This document shows, piece after piece, positions 1-6,916 of a DNA stretch of 9,520 nucleotides. The notes under the pieces were generated by a model. It did no database searches, was not told the DNA's origin, and saw only the letters and a list, made by a program, of their open reading frames with translations. The stretch's first letter is position 1, and each line of letters starts with the position of its first letter. The DNA is from Ruminococcaceae bacterium UBA1448. Lineage in GTDB: Bacteria; Bacillota; Clostridia; Oscillospirales; Ruminococcaceae. The stretch spans positions 7,822 to 17,341 of the forward strand of contig DCTE01000117.1 in the NCBI GenBank assembly GCA_002329405.1, given 5' to 3'. Both the position numbers and the translations under genes were made by a program.

Positions 1-1
1 T

Positions 2-805
2 ACCGGAGCGGGCGGGGTGCTCTGCTCGAATTTTGCCAAGGTGCTGGCCAGAGCGGGTGCAAAGGTTGCGCTCCTGGATATCAACCTCGAAGCCGCACAG
101 AAGTTCGCCGATGAGATCGTCGCCGAAGGCGGCACTGCAAAAGCCTACGCCTGCGACGTGCTGAACAAGGAAACCTGTTACGCGGTTGCTGATCAGGTGG
201 AGGCAGACCTCGGAAAATGTGATATCCTGCTCAACGGTGCCGGCGGCAACAATCCCCGTGCGACGACCGACAAGGAGTACTATGAGGACGGAGATATCGA
301 CGCTGAGGTTAAGAGCTTTTTCGATCTGGACAGGAGCGGGGTTGAGTTTGTTTTCAATCTGAACTTTATTGGCACACTGATTCCTGTCCAGGCGTTTGCC
401 CGTCAGATGCTCGGCCGTCCCGGCTGCAACATTCTGAACATCTCGTCGATGAACGCCTATACCCCCCTGACCAAGATCCCTGCCTATTCCGGCGCAAAGG
501 CGGCCATCTCCAACTTTACCCAGTGGCTGGCCGTGCATTTTTCCAAGGCGGGTATCCGTGTCAACGCGATTGCGCCCGGTTTCTTTGCGACCCAGCAGAA
601 TGCAAAGCTGCTCTTCAACGATGATGGAACCCCTACTGCCCGTACTGGAAAGATCCTAGCTGCAACCCCGATGGGACGGTTTGGCGATTCCGAAAAGGAA
701 CTGGCAGGTGCCGTGCTGTTCCTGCTCAACAATGAGGCAGCCAGCTTTATTACCGGCGTCTGTATCCCGATTGACGGCGGCTTCTCGGCTTATTCCGGGG
801 TGTAA
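2..805 (+). CDS. uxuB: SDR-family oxidoreductase, probably D-mannonate oxidoreductase (5' end outside window)
   Basis: NAD(P)-dependent short-chain dehydrogenase. By resemblance to the Firmicute UxuB/YjmF type it should interconvert D-fructuronate and D-mannonate in hexuronate catabolism, in the cytoplasm. The frame is open to the window edge, and its first codons read TGAGG, the glycine-rich cofactor loop, so the GTG at 17 is internal and the true start lies upstream. Counting from the first visible codon: an acidic residue ends beta-2 (Asp26, suggesting NAD preference), the N-[GA]-A-G motif is at 78-81, the catalytic Ser is at 148-149, and Tyr162-x-x-x-Lys166 is the active-site pair. The C-terminus (DGGFSAYSGV) is what I recall as typical of UxuB-like SDRs. 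The insertion near 85-110 (acidic, YYEDGDID) is also usual for this subgroup. It ends convergently with the Gfo/Idh operon. SDR membership is near certain; the substrate is inference. Confidence 0.85.
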   Translation, partial: TGAGGVLCSNFAKVLARAGAKVALLDINLEAAQKFADEIVAEGGTAKAYACDVLNKETCYAVADQVEADLGKCDILLNGAGGNNPRATTDKEYYEDGDIDAEVKSFFDLDRSGVEFVFNLNFIGTLIPVQAFARQMLGRPGCNILNISSMNAYTPLTKIPAYSGAKAAISNFTQWLAVHFSKAGIRVNAIAPGFFATQQNAKLLFNDDGTPTARTGKILAATPMGRFGDSEKELAGAVLFLLNNEAASFITGVCIPIDGGFSAYSGV

Positions 806-839
806 GCCGACGTCCTTAAACTGAACAGAAGATAAGATA

Positions 840-884
840 AGTGCCCTTCCGGTTAGAATAATTTCACCGAAAGGGCACTGTTTT
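840..884. terminator. Hairpin terminator between convergent genes
   Basis: AGTGCCCTTCCGGT (840-853) pairs with ACCGAAAGGGCACT (866-879), a 14-bp stem with one C-A mismatch and a 12-nt A/T-rich loop. It is followed by GTTTTG on the plus strand. On the minus strand the stem is followed by TTATCTTATCTT, so it can plausibly serve both the uxuB-like gene and the minus-strand operon, which ends at 898. Confidence 0.75.
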
Positions 885-897
885 GATGTATGCTAGG

Positions 898-1902
898 TTA
901 TAGAGTGACCGGTTTCCCGCCGCTGGCGGCTGATTCATAGACCGACAGCATCAAATCAAGCGTATTGCGGACACTGGCAAGGTCGTTGGGAAAGGGGCGA
1001 CCCTTTTCCAGACAGCGATAGTAGTCTTCTATGCAGGCGTAATGCCCCGCACCCCAGTAATCCTTCCCCAGATTGCAGTCAGAGGGGTAGAAAATGCGTT
1101 CCACCGGCTGGCCGGGACGACGGATGGTGACTTCGGTCTCCTCCATTCGTATCGTCATCTTTTCGCAGGCAAGTTCGATCAGTACCGGCGAATTGACACT
1201 GAAAGCGGTTGTGGCATAGAAGATGCCCGGAATGCCGTGATAGTCGATCAGCGCGTCAACGGTGTCTTCTACTTCGATCACGCCTTTTAAATGGCGGTTG
1301 GTGCAGATGGCCTCGACCGAATCGGGGCGGCCGAGAAAATGATTCATCAAATCCAGGGTGTGGACCGACTGGTTGATTAACGCGCCGCCGCCTTCTGTCG
1401 CCAGTTTTCCGCGCCATCCGCTTTCGGTATAATAGGGCGCGTCCCGGTACCAGGTGACAAATCCGCGGATTCCCAGCACACGCCCGGTTTCGCCGCTGTC
1501 CAGCATGGATTTGAGCTTCTTTGCCGCGTCAATATACCGGTTTTGGAAACAGACACCGATCCGTGCGCCGCCATCATCCAGCTGGAAAAGGGCTTGCTGC
1601 TGCTGACGGCTGATGGCCGGGGGCTTTTCCATAAAAACATGAATGCCCCGGCGGTGGGCCTCGGCGGCCATCGGAACATGCAGATAATGCGGCGCACAGA
1701 TGTGCAGGACGTCGATCTGCTCAGCGTCCAGCATCGCTTCCAGCGAAGGATAGGCGTGCAGGTGATACTGTTTTGCCATCGCTTCTGCCCGCTCGGGCCG
1801 GATATCGGCACATGCGGTCAGTTCTACTCCCGACAGATCGTTTAAAACGGCAGAATGAACGGCAGCAATGCTGCCGCAGCCGACAATTGCGGCTTTTTGC
1901 AT
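898..1902 (-). CDS. Gfo/Idh/MocA-family NAD(P)-dependent sugar oxidoreductase (second copy in operon)
   Basis: A 334-residue dehydrogenase of the glucose-fructose oxidoreductase / inositol dehydrogenase family, which oxidises a ring hydroxyl of a sugar, cyclitol or glycoside with NAD(P). The N-terminal Rossmann motif is GCGSIAAVH (8-16), the family EKP motif is at 92-94, and the C-terminal domain carries EGGGALINQSVHTLD with the probable catalytic His181 and Asp184. I start at 1902 (MQKAAIVGCG) because the Rossmann strand begins there and a GGGGG ribosome site lies 8 nt upstream. The longer frame to 1974 overlaps the previous gene and adds unrelated residues. It is the last gene of the four-gene operon, 13 nt after the TIM-barrel gene. 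It shares the GGG-x-L-x-NQ-x-x-H block with the other dehydrogenase here but is about 50 residues shorter. The exact substrate cannot be read from sequence. Confidence 0.88.
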   Translation of the reverse strand: MQKAAIVGCGSIAAVHSAVLNDLSGVELTACADIRPERAEAMAKQYHLHAYPSLEAMLDAEQIDVLHICAPHYLHVPMAAEAHRRGIHVFMEKPPAISRQQQQALFQLDDGGARIGVCFQNRYIDAAKKLKSMLDSGETGRVLGIRGFVTWYRDAPYYTESGWRGKLATEGGGALINQSVHTLDLMNHFLGRPDSVEAICTNRHLKGVIEVEDTVDALIDYHGIPGIFYATTAFSVNSPVLIELACEKMTIRMEETEVTIRRPGQPVERIFYPSDCNLGKDYWGAGHYACIEDYYRCLEKGRPFPNDLASVRNTLDLMLSVYESAASGGKPVTL

Positions 1903-1915
1903 AAGGATTCCCCCA

Positions 1916-2782
1916 TCAGATTTTCTCGAGTATACCCAGCAGACTGTCATGTGCCAGCGTGAAGGCCTGTTCACCGGTCAGGGCAGTTGGTGCTCTAACG
2001 CCCACATGCTGCTGCGAACCGTTTTCCAGCCCAGTCAGGCCGGTAAAGTTGATCAGATGCGGTTCCAGCGACAAAAAGCCGGTGTATCCCTCTGATTTAA
2101 ACCCCGCGAGAATCTCCTGGAGGTGTCCGTCTCCTGTTCCGGGAGGTACGACCGTCCCATTTTCCGAGAGGGCGTCCTTGATGTGGATATAGGCGACGTA
2201 GGGTTTGAGCCGCTGATAGGCTTTGATCGTGTCCACTCCGCACTGGACAAAGTTTGCAAAATCGAACACCGCCCGGAAATGATCGCAAGCCAGCTGTTCC
2301 ATCAGGTCCAGACAGCGCAGGTCGGTGTCCCCGTAGATTTCCTTTTCGTTTTCATGCAGCAGCACGATGTCCGCTTTTTCTGCCTCGGCGATCAGCACTT
2401 TCAGTCGTTCGAACACCTCATTGCGGTAGCAGGCAGGGTCTTCTCCTTCGGGAATATAAAAGCTGAACATCCGAATATAACGTGTTTGCAAAACCTTTGC
2501 GGCCGCGAGCAGCTGCCGGAAGGTCTCCAGATGGGGAGCAAAATCGTCGGTGATGCTGATTTTGCCGATCGGCGAGCCGATGGAGGAAACCTGTACACCG
2601 GCCGCGTCCAGTTTGGCTTTGACCTGCTCAACCTCCTGCGGCGTCAGCTCAGAGATGTTTTTTCCATCCACCCCGCGGATTTCAATGTATTTCATTCCCA
2701 GCTGGCTGATGACCTTCAACTGCTGGTCAAAGTCGGGGGAAATCTCGTCCGAGAAACCGGACAGCTCGATATTTGTAAACAT
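1916..2782 (-). CDS. Sugar phosphate isomerase/epimerase-like TIM barrel (second copy in operon)
   Basis: A 288-residue AP-endonuclease-2 / xylose-isomerase-like TIM barrel, the fold of IolE, IolI, tagatose epimerases and the eliminases that act on 3-keto-glycosides. Likely divalent-metal ligands are Glu144 or Glu146 (LLHENE), Asp174 (VFDFAN), His200 (YIHIKD) and Glu240 (LSLEPH), each at the end of a barrel strand. The start at 2782 (MFTNIELSGFSDEI) is preceded by AGGAAAGGAT. The frame is open 33 codons further up, but that part has no domain character and covers the intergenic hairpins. A C-terminal tail after residue 245 is polar and not clearly part of the barrel. The next gene starts 13 nt after the stop, consistent with coupled expression. 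Fold is certain; it could be an isomerase, epimerase, dehydratase or lyase. Confidence 0.87.
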   Translation of the reverse strand: MFTNIELSGFSDEISPDFDQQLKVISQLGMKYIEIRGVDGKNISELTPQEVEQVKAKLDAAGVQVSSIGSPIGKISITDDFAPHLETFRQLLAAAKVLQTRYIRMFSFYIPEGEDPACYRNEVFERLKVLIAEAEKADIVLLHENEKEIYGDTDLRCLDLMEQLACDHFRAVFDFANFVQCGVDTIKAYQRLKPYVAYIHIKDALSENGTVVPPGTGDGHLQEILAGFKSEGYTGFLSLEPHLINFTGLTGLENGSQQHVGVRAPTALTGEQAFTLAHDSLLGILEKI

Positions 2783-2804
2783 ATTTGATATCCTTTCCTG
2801 ACAG

Positions 2805-2820
2805 GCGGGAAAGTTCCCGC
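2805..2820 (-). other. Short hairpin upstream of TIM-barrel gene ribosome site
   Basis: GCGGGAA (2805-2811) and TTCCCGC (2814-2820) form a 6-7 bp stem with a tiny loop. It lies just upstream of the AGGAAAGGA site of the gene starting at 2782, so in the message it ends about 5 nt before the ribosome site. It could act as a processing or stability element; no function is shown. Confidence 0.45.
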
Positions 2821-2834
2821 TTCCGTATTGCAGC

Positions 2835-2873
2835 AAACCCCATGCCTGCCGTTTGATACGGCAAGCACAGGGG
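2835..2873 (-). terminator. Intra-operon hairpin, possible partial terminator or stability element
   Basis: Read on the minus strand, CCCC + TGCT + TGCCGT pairs with ACGGCA + GGCA + GGGG around a 5-nt ATCAA loop, with one small bulge and a G-U pair. It begins 8 nt after the stop of the upstream dehydrogenase and is followed by only TTTGCTG, a weak U-tract. This suggests incomplete termination or a 3'-end-protecting structure rather than the end of the operon. Confidence 0.5.
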
Positions 2874-2881
2874 CAGATCAC

Positions 2882-4036
2882 TTAATAGGTCCCTTCGGTA
2901 TCGAAATGGACGCTTTCGCCGGTCTTGATTTTAGAACCGGCAATCTTTTCGCTCAGTTTCTCGTAGAAGAGGTCTTCATCAATCGGCAGGGTGACCGGCT
3001 GTCCCAGCCAGCTGGACAGGTGCATGCAGTTGGAAAGGGTCAGGCCGTTGATGCCTTCCTCCCCCCGTGCGACCAGCGGTTCCCCATGCAGGATATGTCC
3101 GGCAAAGGCTGCGAGAACGCCGTTGTGCTGGGGGTTGAGGCCGTCGGTTTCGACGTCGACCCATTTGCCGGTTGGCTGTGCAAAGCCTTCTTTGGAGGTA
3201 TAGCAGAATTCCCGTTCGCTGACATCCAGTTCATAAACCGACAGCTTGAAATCGTCGCAGACAATCTTTGCCTTATCCATTGTGATTTCGAACCGGTTGG
3301 TGCCGGGCGCGTCGCCGGTGGTGGTGATAAATACGCCGGTTGCACCGTTTGGATATTCGAGATAGGCGGTGACGTCGTCTTCTACCTCAATATCATGCCA
3401 TTTGCCTTCATGACAGAAGGCGGTCACCTTGTTGGGCATACCGCAGATCCATTGCAGCAGGTCGAGGTTGTGGGGGCACTGGTTGAGCAGCACACCGCCG
3501 CCTTCACCGGCCCAGGTGGCTCTCCATGCGCCGGAATCATAGTAAGACTGGGTACGGTACCAGCTGGTGATGATCCAGTTGACCCGTTTGATCTGGCCGT
3601 ATTGCCCGCTTTGGACCAGTTCCCGCATTTTGCGGAAGACGCAGTTGGTGCGCTGGTTGAACATCATGGCAAAGGTCACATCGCATTTTGCGGCAACCTC
3701 GTTCATCTCCCGGACCGCTTTGGTGTAGACGCCGGCGGGTTTTTCGCACATGACATGCAGTCCCTTTTCCATCGCCTTGATAGACAGGACTGGGTGCTGG
3801 TAGTGGGGCGTTGCGATGATAACGGCGTCGCAGAGCCCGCTGTCGATCAGATCGTCTCCCTCTTCAAAAATGGTGACCGATTCGGGAAGATTCTGTTTGG
3901 CCCAGTCGCGGCGTTTGGCGTCCCGGTCAGCAATTGCGGTCAGCTGCATGCCGGGGACCAGCCCGTCGGTGATGGATTTGGCATGGGTCGTGCCCATATT
4001 GCCGATGCCGATAATGCCCATTCTGACAAATTCCAT
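2882..4036 (-). CDS. Gfo/Idh/MocA-family NAD(P)-dependent sugar oxidoreductase (first copy in operon)
   Basis: A 384-residue dehydrogenase of the Gfo/Idh/MocA family. The cofactor motif GIGNMG is at 10-15, CEKP ends at residue 100 (Glu98-Lys99-Pro100), and the substrate-domain block GEGGGVLLNQCPHNLD runs 177-192 with the likely catalytic His189. The start at 4036 has a strong AAAGGAGA site 6 nt upstream that overlaps the stop of the preceding TIM-barrel gene. Its C-terminal domain is longer than in the other copy (tail 330-384). Together with the flanking TIM-barrel gene it forms an oxidise-then-isomerise/eliminate module. Family relatives include inositol dehydrogenases (IolG), 1,5-anhydrofructose reductases and the glycoside 3-dehydrogenases; I cannot choose among these. 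A 99-nt gap with two hairpins separates it from the next gene. Confidence 0.9.
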   Translation of the reverse strand: MEFVRMGIIGIGNMGTTHAKSITDGLVPGMQLTAIADRDAKRRDWAKQNLPESVTIFEEGDDLIDSGLCDAVIIATPHYQHPVLSIKAMEKGLHVMCEKPAGVYTKAVREMNEVAAKCDVTFAMMFNQRTNCVFRKMRELVQSGQYGQIKRVNWIITSWYRTQSYYDSGAWRATWAGEGGGVLLNQCPHNLDLLQWICGMPNKVTAFCHEGKWHDIEVEDDVTAYLEYPNGATGVFITTTGDAPGTNRFEITMDKAKIVCDDFKLSVYELDVSEREFCYTSKEGFAQPTGKWVDVETDGLNPQHNGVLAAFAGHILHGEPLVARGEEGINGLTLSNCMHLSSWLGQPVTLPIDEDLFYEKLSEKIAGSKIKTGESVHFDTEGTY

Positions 4037-4048
4037 GGTGATTCTCCT

Positions 4049-4807
4049 TTACAGTCCAAGCGATCTCAGGTAATCATGGCTGCGCTTCAGGCAGTCAAAC
4101 GGGCTGCCCTGGCAGGTATCCTGCTCGACCAGAGCGTATTTGGTCTTGCCCAGCTCGTTGAGCTTTTTGACAATGGCCGGGAAATTGAGGTTCCCTTCCC
4201 CGACCGGCGCCATAATCGGGTTCCAGCCGGAAACCGCCATATCCTTGAAATGGACGCAGGGGATGCGGTCCTGAAGGATGTCCAGCCACTGATAGATGTC
4301 TGCGCCGCCGGCCTGTACCCAGTAGGTATCCAGCGTAATGCCCATCAGTTCGGCGGGCAGCTGGTCGAGGAGGTGTTCCATCAGCAGCCGTCCATCGGAG
4401 AGACGCTCAAATTCGAAATTATGGTTGTGATACATAAACAGCTTTCCGGCAGCAGCGATCTTTTTGGCCGGTTCCAGAAAATCCTTGCCGAACTGATCAA
4501 TCCAGTAAACATTGCCGTACTTTTCGGGCATCATGCCCAGCCCGATATAATCACAGCCGAGAATGTTGTGTTCCTCAATCAGCCCGTCGACATCATTGAG
4601 AAACCGTTCGGCGGGATTATGGGTCAGAACAATCTTCAGTTCCAGCTGGTCACAGATTTCCCGGAGCAGATGGGGGTCGATTTTTCCCATCCCGGAAACC
4701 TGAATATAACGGTATCCCATCTTTGCAACCTTTTCCAGACTCAGCCGGATATCCGACTCGGTTTGCAGGTATGTCCTCAGAGTAAAGAGCTGTGCACCAA
4801 TCTGCAT
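4049..4807 (-). CDS. Sugar phosphate isomerase/epimerase TIM barrel (first gene of operon)
   Basis: A 252-residue xylose-isomerase-like TIM barrel with the classic opening IGAQLFTLR. Probable metal and catalytic residues are Glu132 (MYHNHNFEFE, with His127 and His129), Asp160 (TLDTYW), His186 (VHFKD) and Glu228 (LVEQD). The GEGNLNF turn at 203-209 is also typical. I take the start at 4807, which has AAAGGGG about 9 nt upstream; the frame continues 36 codons further, but that stretch covers the promoter/operator region. It is the promoter-proximal gene of the operon, divergent from the AraC regulator. It is clearly a different subfamily from the second TIM-barrel gene (shorter, different spacing of motifs), so the two modules are not a recent duplication. 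Reaction type unknown. Confidence 0.88.
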   Translation of the reverse strand: MQIGAQLFTLRTYLQTESDIRLSLEKVAKMGYRYIQVSGMGKIDPHLLREICDQLELKIVLTHNPAERFLNDVDGLIEEHNILGCDYIGLGMMPEKYGNVYWIDQFGKDFLEPAKKIAAAGKLFMYHNHNFEFERLSDGRLLMEHLLDQLPAELMGITLDTYWVQAGGADIYQWLDILQDRIPCVHFKDMAVSGWNPIMAPVGEGNLNFPAIVKKLNELGKTKYALVEQDTCQGSPFDCLKRSHDYLRSLGL

Positions 4808-4850
4808 AATCAAAATCCCCTTTATCAATCTTGTTTTTGGCAGTTCTGCC

Positions 4851-4877
4851 GATGAAAACAGTATAACAGTTTTCATC
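4851..4877. promoter_or_regulatory. 27-bp inverted repeat over the operon promoter (candidate operator)
   Basis: GATGAAAAC (4851-4859) and GTTTTCATC (4869-4877) are perfect 9-bp inverted arms around a 9-nt AGTATAACA centre. On the minus strand the centre supplies TATACT (4865-4860), a plausible -10 for the operon whose first start is at 4807, though I see no good -35. The neighbouring GGCAG-TT-CTGCC (4839-4850) is a second small palindrome. Placement suggests binding of a dimeric regulator, either the divergent AraC protein or a LacI-type protein encoded elsewhere. Confidence 0.55.
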
Positions 4878-4909
4878 CCAAATTCCCATTGAAAAGAGAA
4901 TGATATATA

Positions 4910-4938
4910 TTGCAAAAATCACGATTTTATATTACACT
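4910..4938 (+). promoter_or_regulatory. Candidate promoter of the AraC-family gene
   Basis: TTGCAA (4910-4915), 17 nt, TACACT (4933-4938), with a start codon at 4970 and a strong GAGGGGGG site between. The region is AT-rich and has several other near-matches, so the hexamers are a best guess. Confidence 0.4.
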
Positions 4939-4969
4939 CAAAAGTGAAAATCATTGAGGGGGGACCGGT

Positions 4970-5779
4970 ATGCAGGATCATATCGAGAATGAACAGATCA
5001 ACCTTTCCCATTCCTTTTCCAATACCGCAACCGATCAGTATGCATTGCACTGTCACCCGTTTTTTGAGGTTTACTATTTTATCCGCGGGCAGGTCAGCTA
5101 CCTGGTGGAAGGCAAACGGTATGAGCCTGCCCCACACAGCATCCTGCTGCTGGCGCCGGGGACCTTTCACGGGGTAAAGGTGGAGAGCAGCCAGGAATAT
5201 GAACGGTACGCGCTGCACTTTGAAAAGGAGGCACTCAGCCGGGAGCGGGAAGAGATGCTGCTGGCACCGTTTTTCGGCGGTATCAGCAGAAGGAAGGATA
5301 TTTATTATCAGGGGGCGGACGGATTCTCAATGGCGGAATATTTTGACGCGATGCTGGAATGCGAGCCATCCGGGCCACAGGGTAAACTGCTGCCCATCCG
5401 GCTGGAATCGCTGCTTTCCCAGATTGTGCGGATGGACCTGCTGGGACATACGGAAGAAGCGGATGTCCGCAGTGGAACGACCGACCAGATCATTCGGTAT
5501 CTCAACCGTTCGCTCTGCGAGCAGGTGACACTGGACAGCCTGAGTGAGCGTTTTTTCCTCAGCAAGAACCACCTCAACTGGCTGTTCAAACAGGCGACCG
5601 GTACGACTGTCCGAAATTATCTGATTCATAAGCGGATCGCGGCGGCCCATGAACTGCTCCGGCAGGGAGTACCGGCGGCAGTTGCAGCTGAAAAGTGCGG
5701 ATTCGGGGATTATTCTGCTTTTTTTCGGGCTTATAAAAAGATTTTTGGGATTGCCCCGTCCGGCATCGACCGGGAATAA
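4970..5779 (+). CDS. AraC-family transcriptional regulator with cupin sensor domain
   Basis: A 269-residue one-component regulator. The N-terminal cupin half (about 20-75) has the ligand-pocket pattern HCHPFFEVYYF (27-37) and LLLAPGTFHGV (59-69), with His27, His29, Glu33 and His67. The C-terminal AraC domain (about 170-269) has two helix-turn-helix units: LDSLSERFFLSKNHLNWLFK (188-207) and the second around 236-258 (VAAEKCGFGDYSAFFRAYKK). Start 4970 follows GAGGGGGGACCGGT. It sits divergently 162 nt from the sugar operon, the usual arrangement for a local activator responding to the operon's substrate or an intermediate. Family assignment is secure; the sensed sugar and target sites are inferred. 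Confidence 0.93.
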   Translation: MQDHIENEQINLSHSFSNTATDQYALHCHPFFEVYYFIRGQVSYLVEGKRYEPAPHSILLLAPGTFHGVKVESSQEYERYALHFEKEALSREREEMLLAPFFGGISRRKDIYYQGADGFSMAEYFDAMLECEPSGPQGKLLPIRLESLLSQIVRMDLLGHTEEADVRSGTTDQIIRYLNRSLCEQVTLDSLSERFFLSKNHLNWLFKQATGTTVRNYLIHKRIAAAHELLRQGVPAAVAAEKCGFGDYSAFFRAYKKIFGIAPSGIDRE

Positions 5780-5870
5780 GCGGGAAACTGGCGGATATTT
5801 GCAGAAAAAAATATTTTTTGGTTGGATTTGCAGGATGGACAGGCTCTTTTGTGCAAGACTGGCATATATT

Positions 5871-5972
5871 GGCGATGTAGCTGGTTGTATCGCCGGATGT
5901 TCCCAATGGGACGGCGGTCTGATCGGTTATGGCATGCACATGCGGCATGCGCATCAGTTGTTTTGCTTTTTT
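5871..5972 (+). promoter_or_regulatory. Structured 5' leader with alternative hairpins and a T-rich tract
   Basis: The 217-nt gap 5780-5996 carries ordered pairings: GGCGAT (5871-5876) with ATCGCC (5889-5894); CGCCG (5891-5895) with CGGCG (5912-5916), capped by TCCC-AAT-GGGA (5901-5911); and ATGCG (5940-5944) with CGCAT (5950-5954), followed by a T-rich tract (5958-5972). The first two helices share bases and exclude each other; the third plus T tract resembles an intrinsic terminator. This may be attenuation of the gene at 5997, or the tail end of araC transcription. I matched it to no known riboswitch class and saw no convincing promoter inside. Confidence 0.4.
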
Positions 5973-5984
5973 GACCCTTATTAC

Positions 5985-5990
5985 AGGAGG
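5985..5990 (+). promoter_or_regulatory. Ribosome binding site that fixes the start at 5997
   Basis: A perfect AGGAGG lies 6 nt before the ATG at 5997. The frame is open upstream into the AraC gene, so this site decides the start. Confidence 0.85.
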
Positions 5991-5996
5991 TTTGTT

Positions 5997-6860
5997 ATGG
6001 CAGACATCAAACAGGATCTGCTCAGCTTGCAGTACAGCCAGAATTTTGACATCCAGGGGTTGCAGGAGGCCAATGTTGATTTGCAGCTTCCGCCTGCCCC
6101 GACTACCCTTGCCACCGTTTATGGTGTAGTCAGCGATGGAACGGCACCGCTGGCAGACGCGACGGTAAAACTGTTTGACAGCACCGGAATGCCTTATCAG
6201 CATACCATGACAGATGCTACCGGTAATTATACCCTTACCGGCATCCCCAATGGCACCTACAGTCTGGCGGCTGTAAAGGACGGATATCTTCTAAGTGACG
6301 CGGCCGGCATCATTCTGACCGGCGGAACGACGGCCGAAGTGAATCTTGTCTGCGTACCGGATGTGACCCTTGCACTGGGAGCCATTGCAGGTGTTGTAAT
6401 GGTTTCCGGTTCGATGGGAGCGTCCACTCCGCTGGCAGGCGCCAAAGTTACCCTTCAGAATCCTGACGGCACAACGGCTGCGGTGACTTATACGGCAGCT
6501 GACGGTGAGTTTGCCTTTTATGATCTGGCGGACGGTGTTTACACGCTGATTTCTTCAGCGGAAGGTTATCTTGCCGATTCTACAATGACTGCCGTGATTG
6601 CCAATGGCTCGATCGCCAATGTCAACATGTCGATGACGGTGGACACCCGGACGTATAACGGTACAGTCAGCGGAATTATCCGCGACACTTCTGGTCAGGC
6701 TGTTGCCGGGTGTTTTGTCGGGCTGTATCGTGTGACAACGGTAGGGACACTGACCCAGGAACAACTTGTCGCCGTCACCAAGACAAATACGGCGGGAAAA
6801 TATCTCTTCGGCGGTGTGACCGGCGGGGAATATCTGGTCAAGGCCAAACTCGAACAGTAA
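5997..6860 (+). CDS. Triple carboxypeptidase-regulatory-like (prealbumin-like) repeat protein
   Basis: A 287-residue protein made of three tandem beta-sandwich repeats of the carboxypeptidase D regulatory-like / CnaB-like kind, at about 40-117, 128-213 and 220-286. Each follows the pattern G-x-V ... P-L-x-x-A-x-V-x-L ... T-x-x-x-G-x-Y/F-x-[LF] ... G-x-Y-x-L (for example VYGVVSDGTAPLADATVKLF and ATGNYTLTGIPNGTYSL). The N-terminal 35 residues (MADIKQDLLSLQYSQNFDIQ) are polar and may form a short helix. There is no signal peptide, sortase motif or membrane segment, which is unusual since such domains are mostly extracellular. It is followed within 60 nt by the cysteine-rich frame. Similar signal-less proteins occur in clostridia as I recall them, with no known function. 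Fold is confident, role unknown. Confidence 0.85.
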   Translation: MADIKQDLLSLQYSQNFDIQGLQEANVDLQLPPAPTTLATVYGVVSDGTAPLADATVKLFDSTGMPYQHTMTDATGNYTLTGIPNGTYSLAAVKDGYLLSDAAGIILTGGTTAEVNLVCVPDVTLALGAIAGVVMVSGSMGASTPLAGAKVTLQNPDGTTAAVTYTAADGEFAFYDLADGVYTLISSAEGYLADSTMTAVIANGSIANVNMSMTVDTRTYNGTVSGIIRDTSGQAVAGCFVGLYRVTTVGTLTQEQLVAVTKTNTAGKYLFGGVTGGEYLVKAKLEQ

Positions 6861-6916
6861 AACCGGACTGCGGGATTCTGGCAGTTGGGCGATGCTGTCT
6901 GGAAGATGACCAGGAG

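Noticed and set aside
2828..4855. 675-codon plus-strand open frame
   Set aside because: It lies antisense across the two well-supported minus-strand genes, has no domain character or ribosome site, and arises from their GC-biased codon use.
5800..5820. A7-T-A-T6 palindrome after the AraC stop as terminator
   Set aside because: The stem is A-T only and would be too weak; I could not support it as a terminator.
5649..5996. Upstream extension of the triple-repeat protein
   Set aside because: The frame is open but overlaps the AraC gene, lacks any beta-sandwich pattern, and a perfect AGGAGG sets the start at 5997. A start at 5835 would add odd Cys/His-rich residues without a ribosome site.
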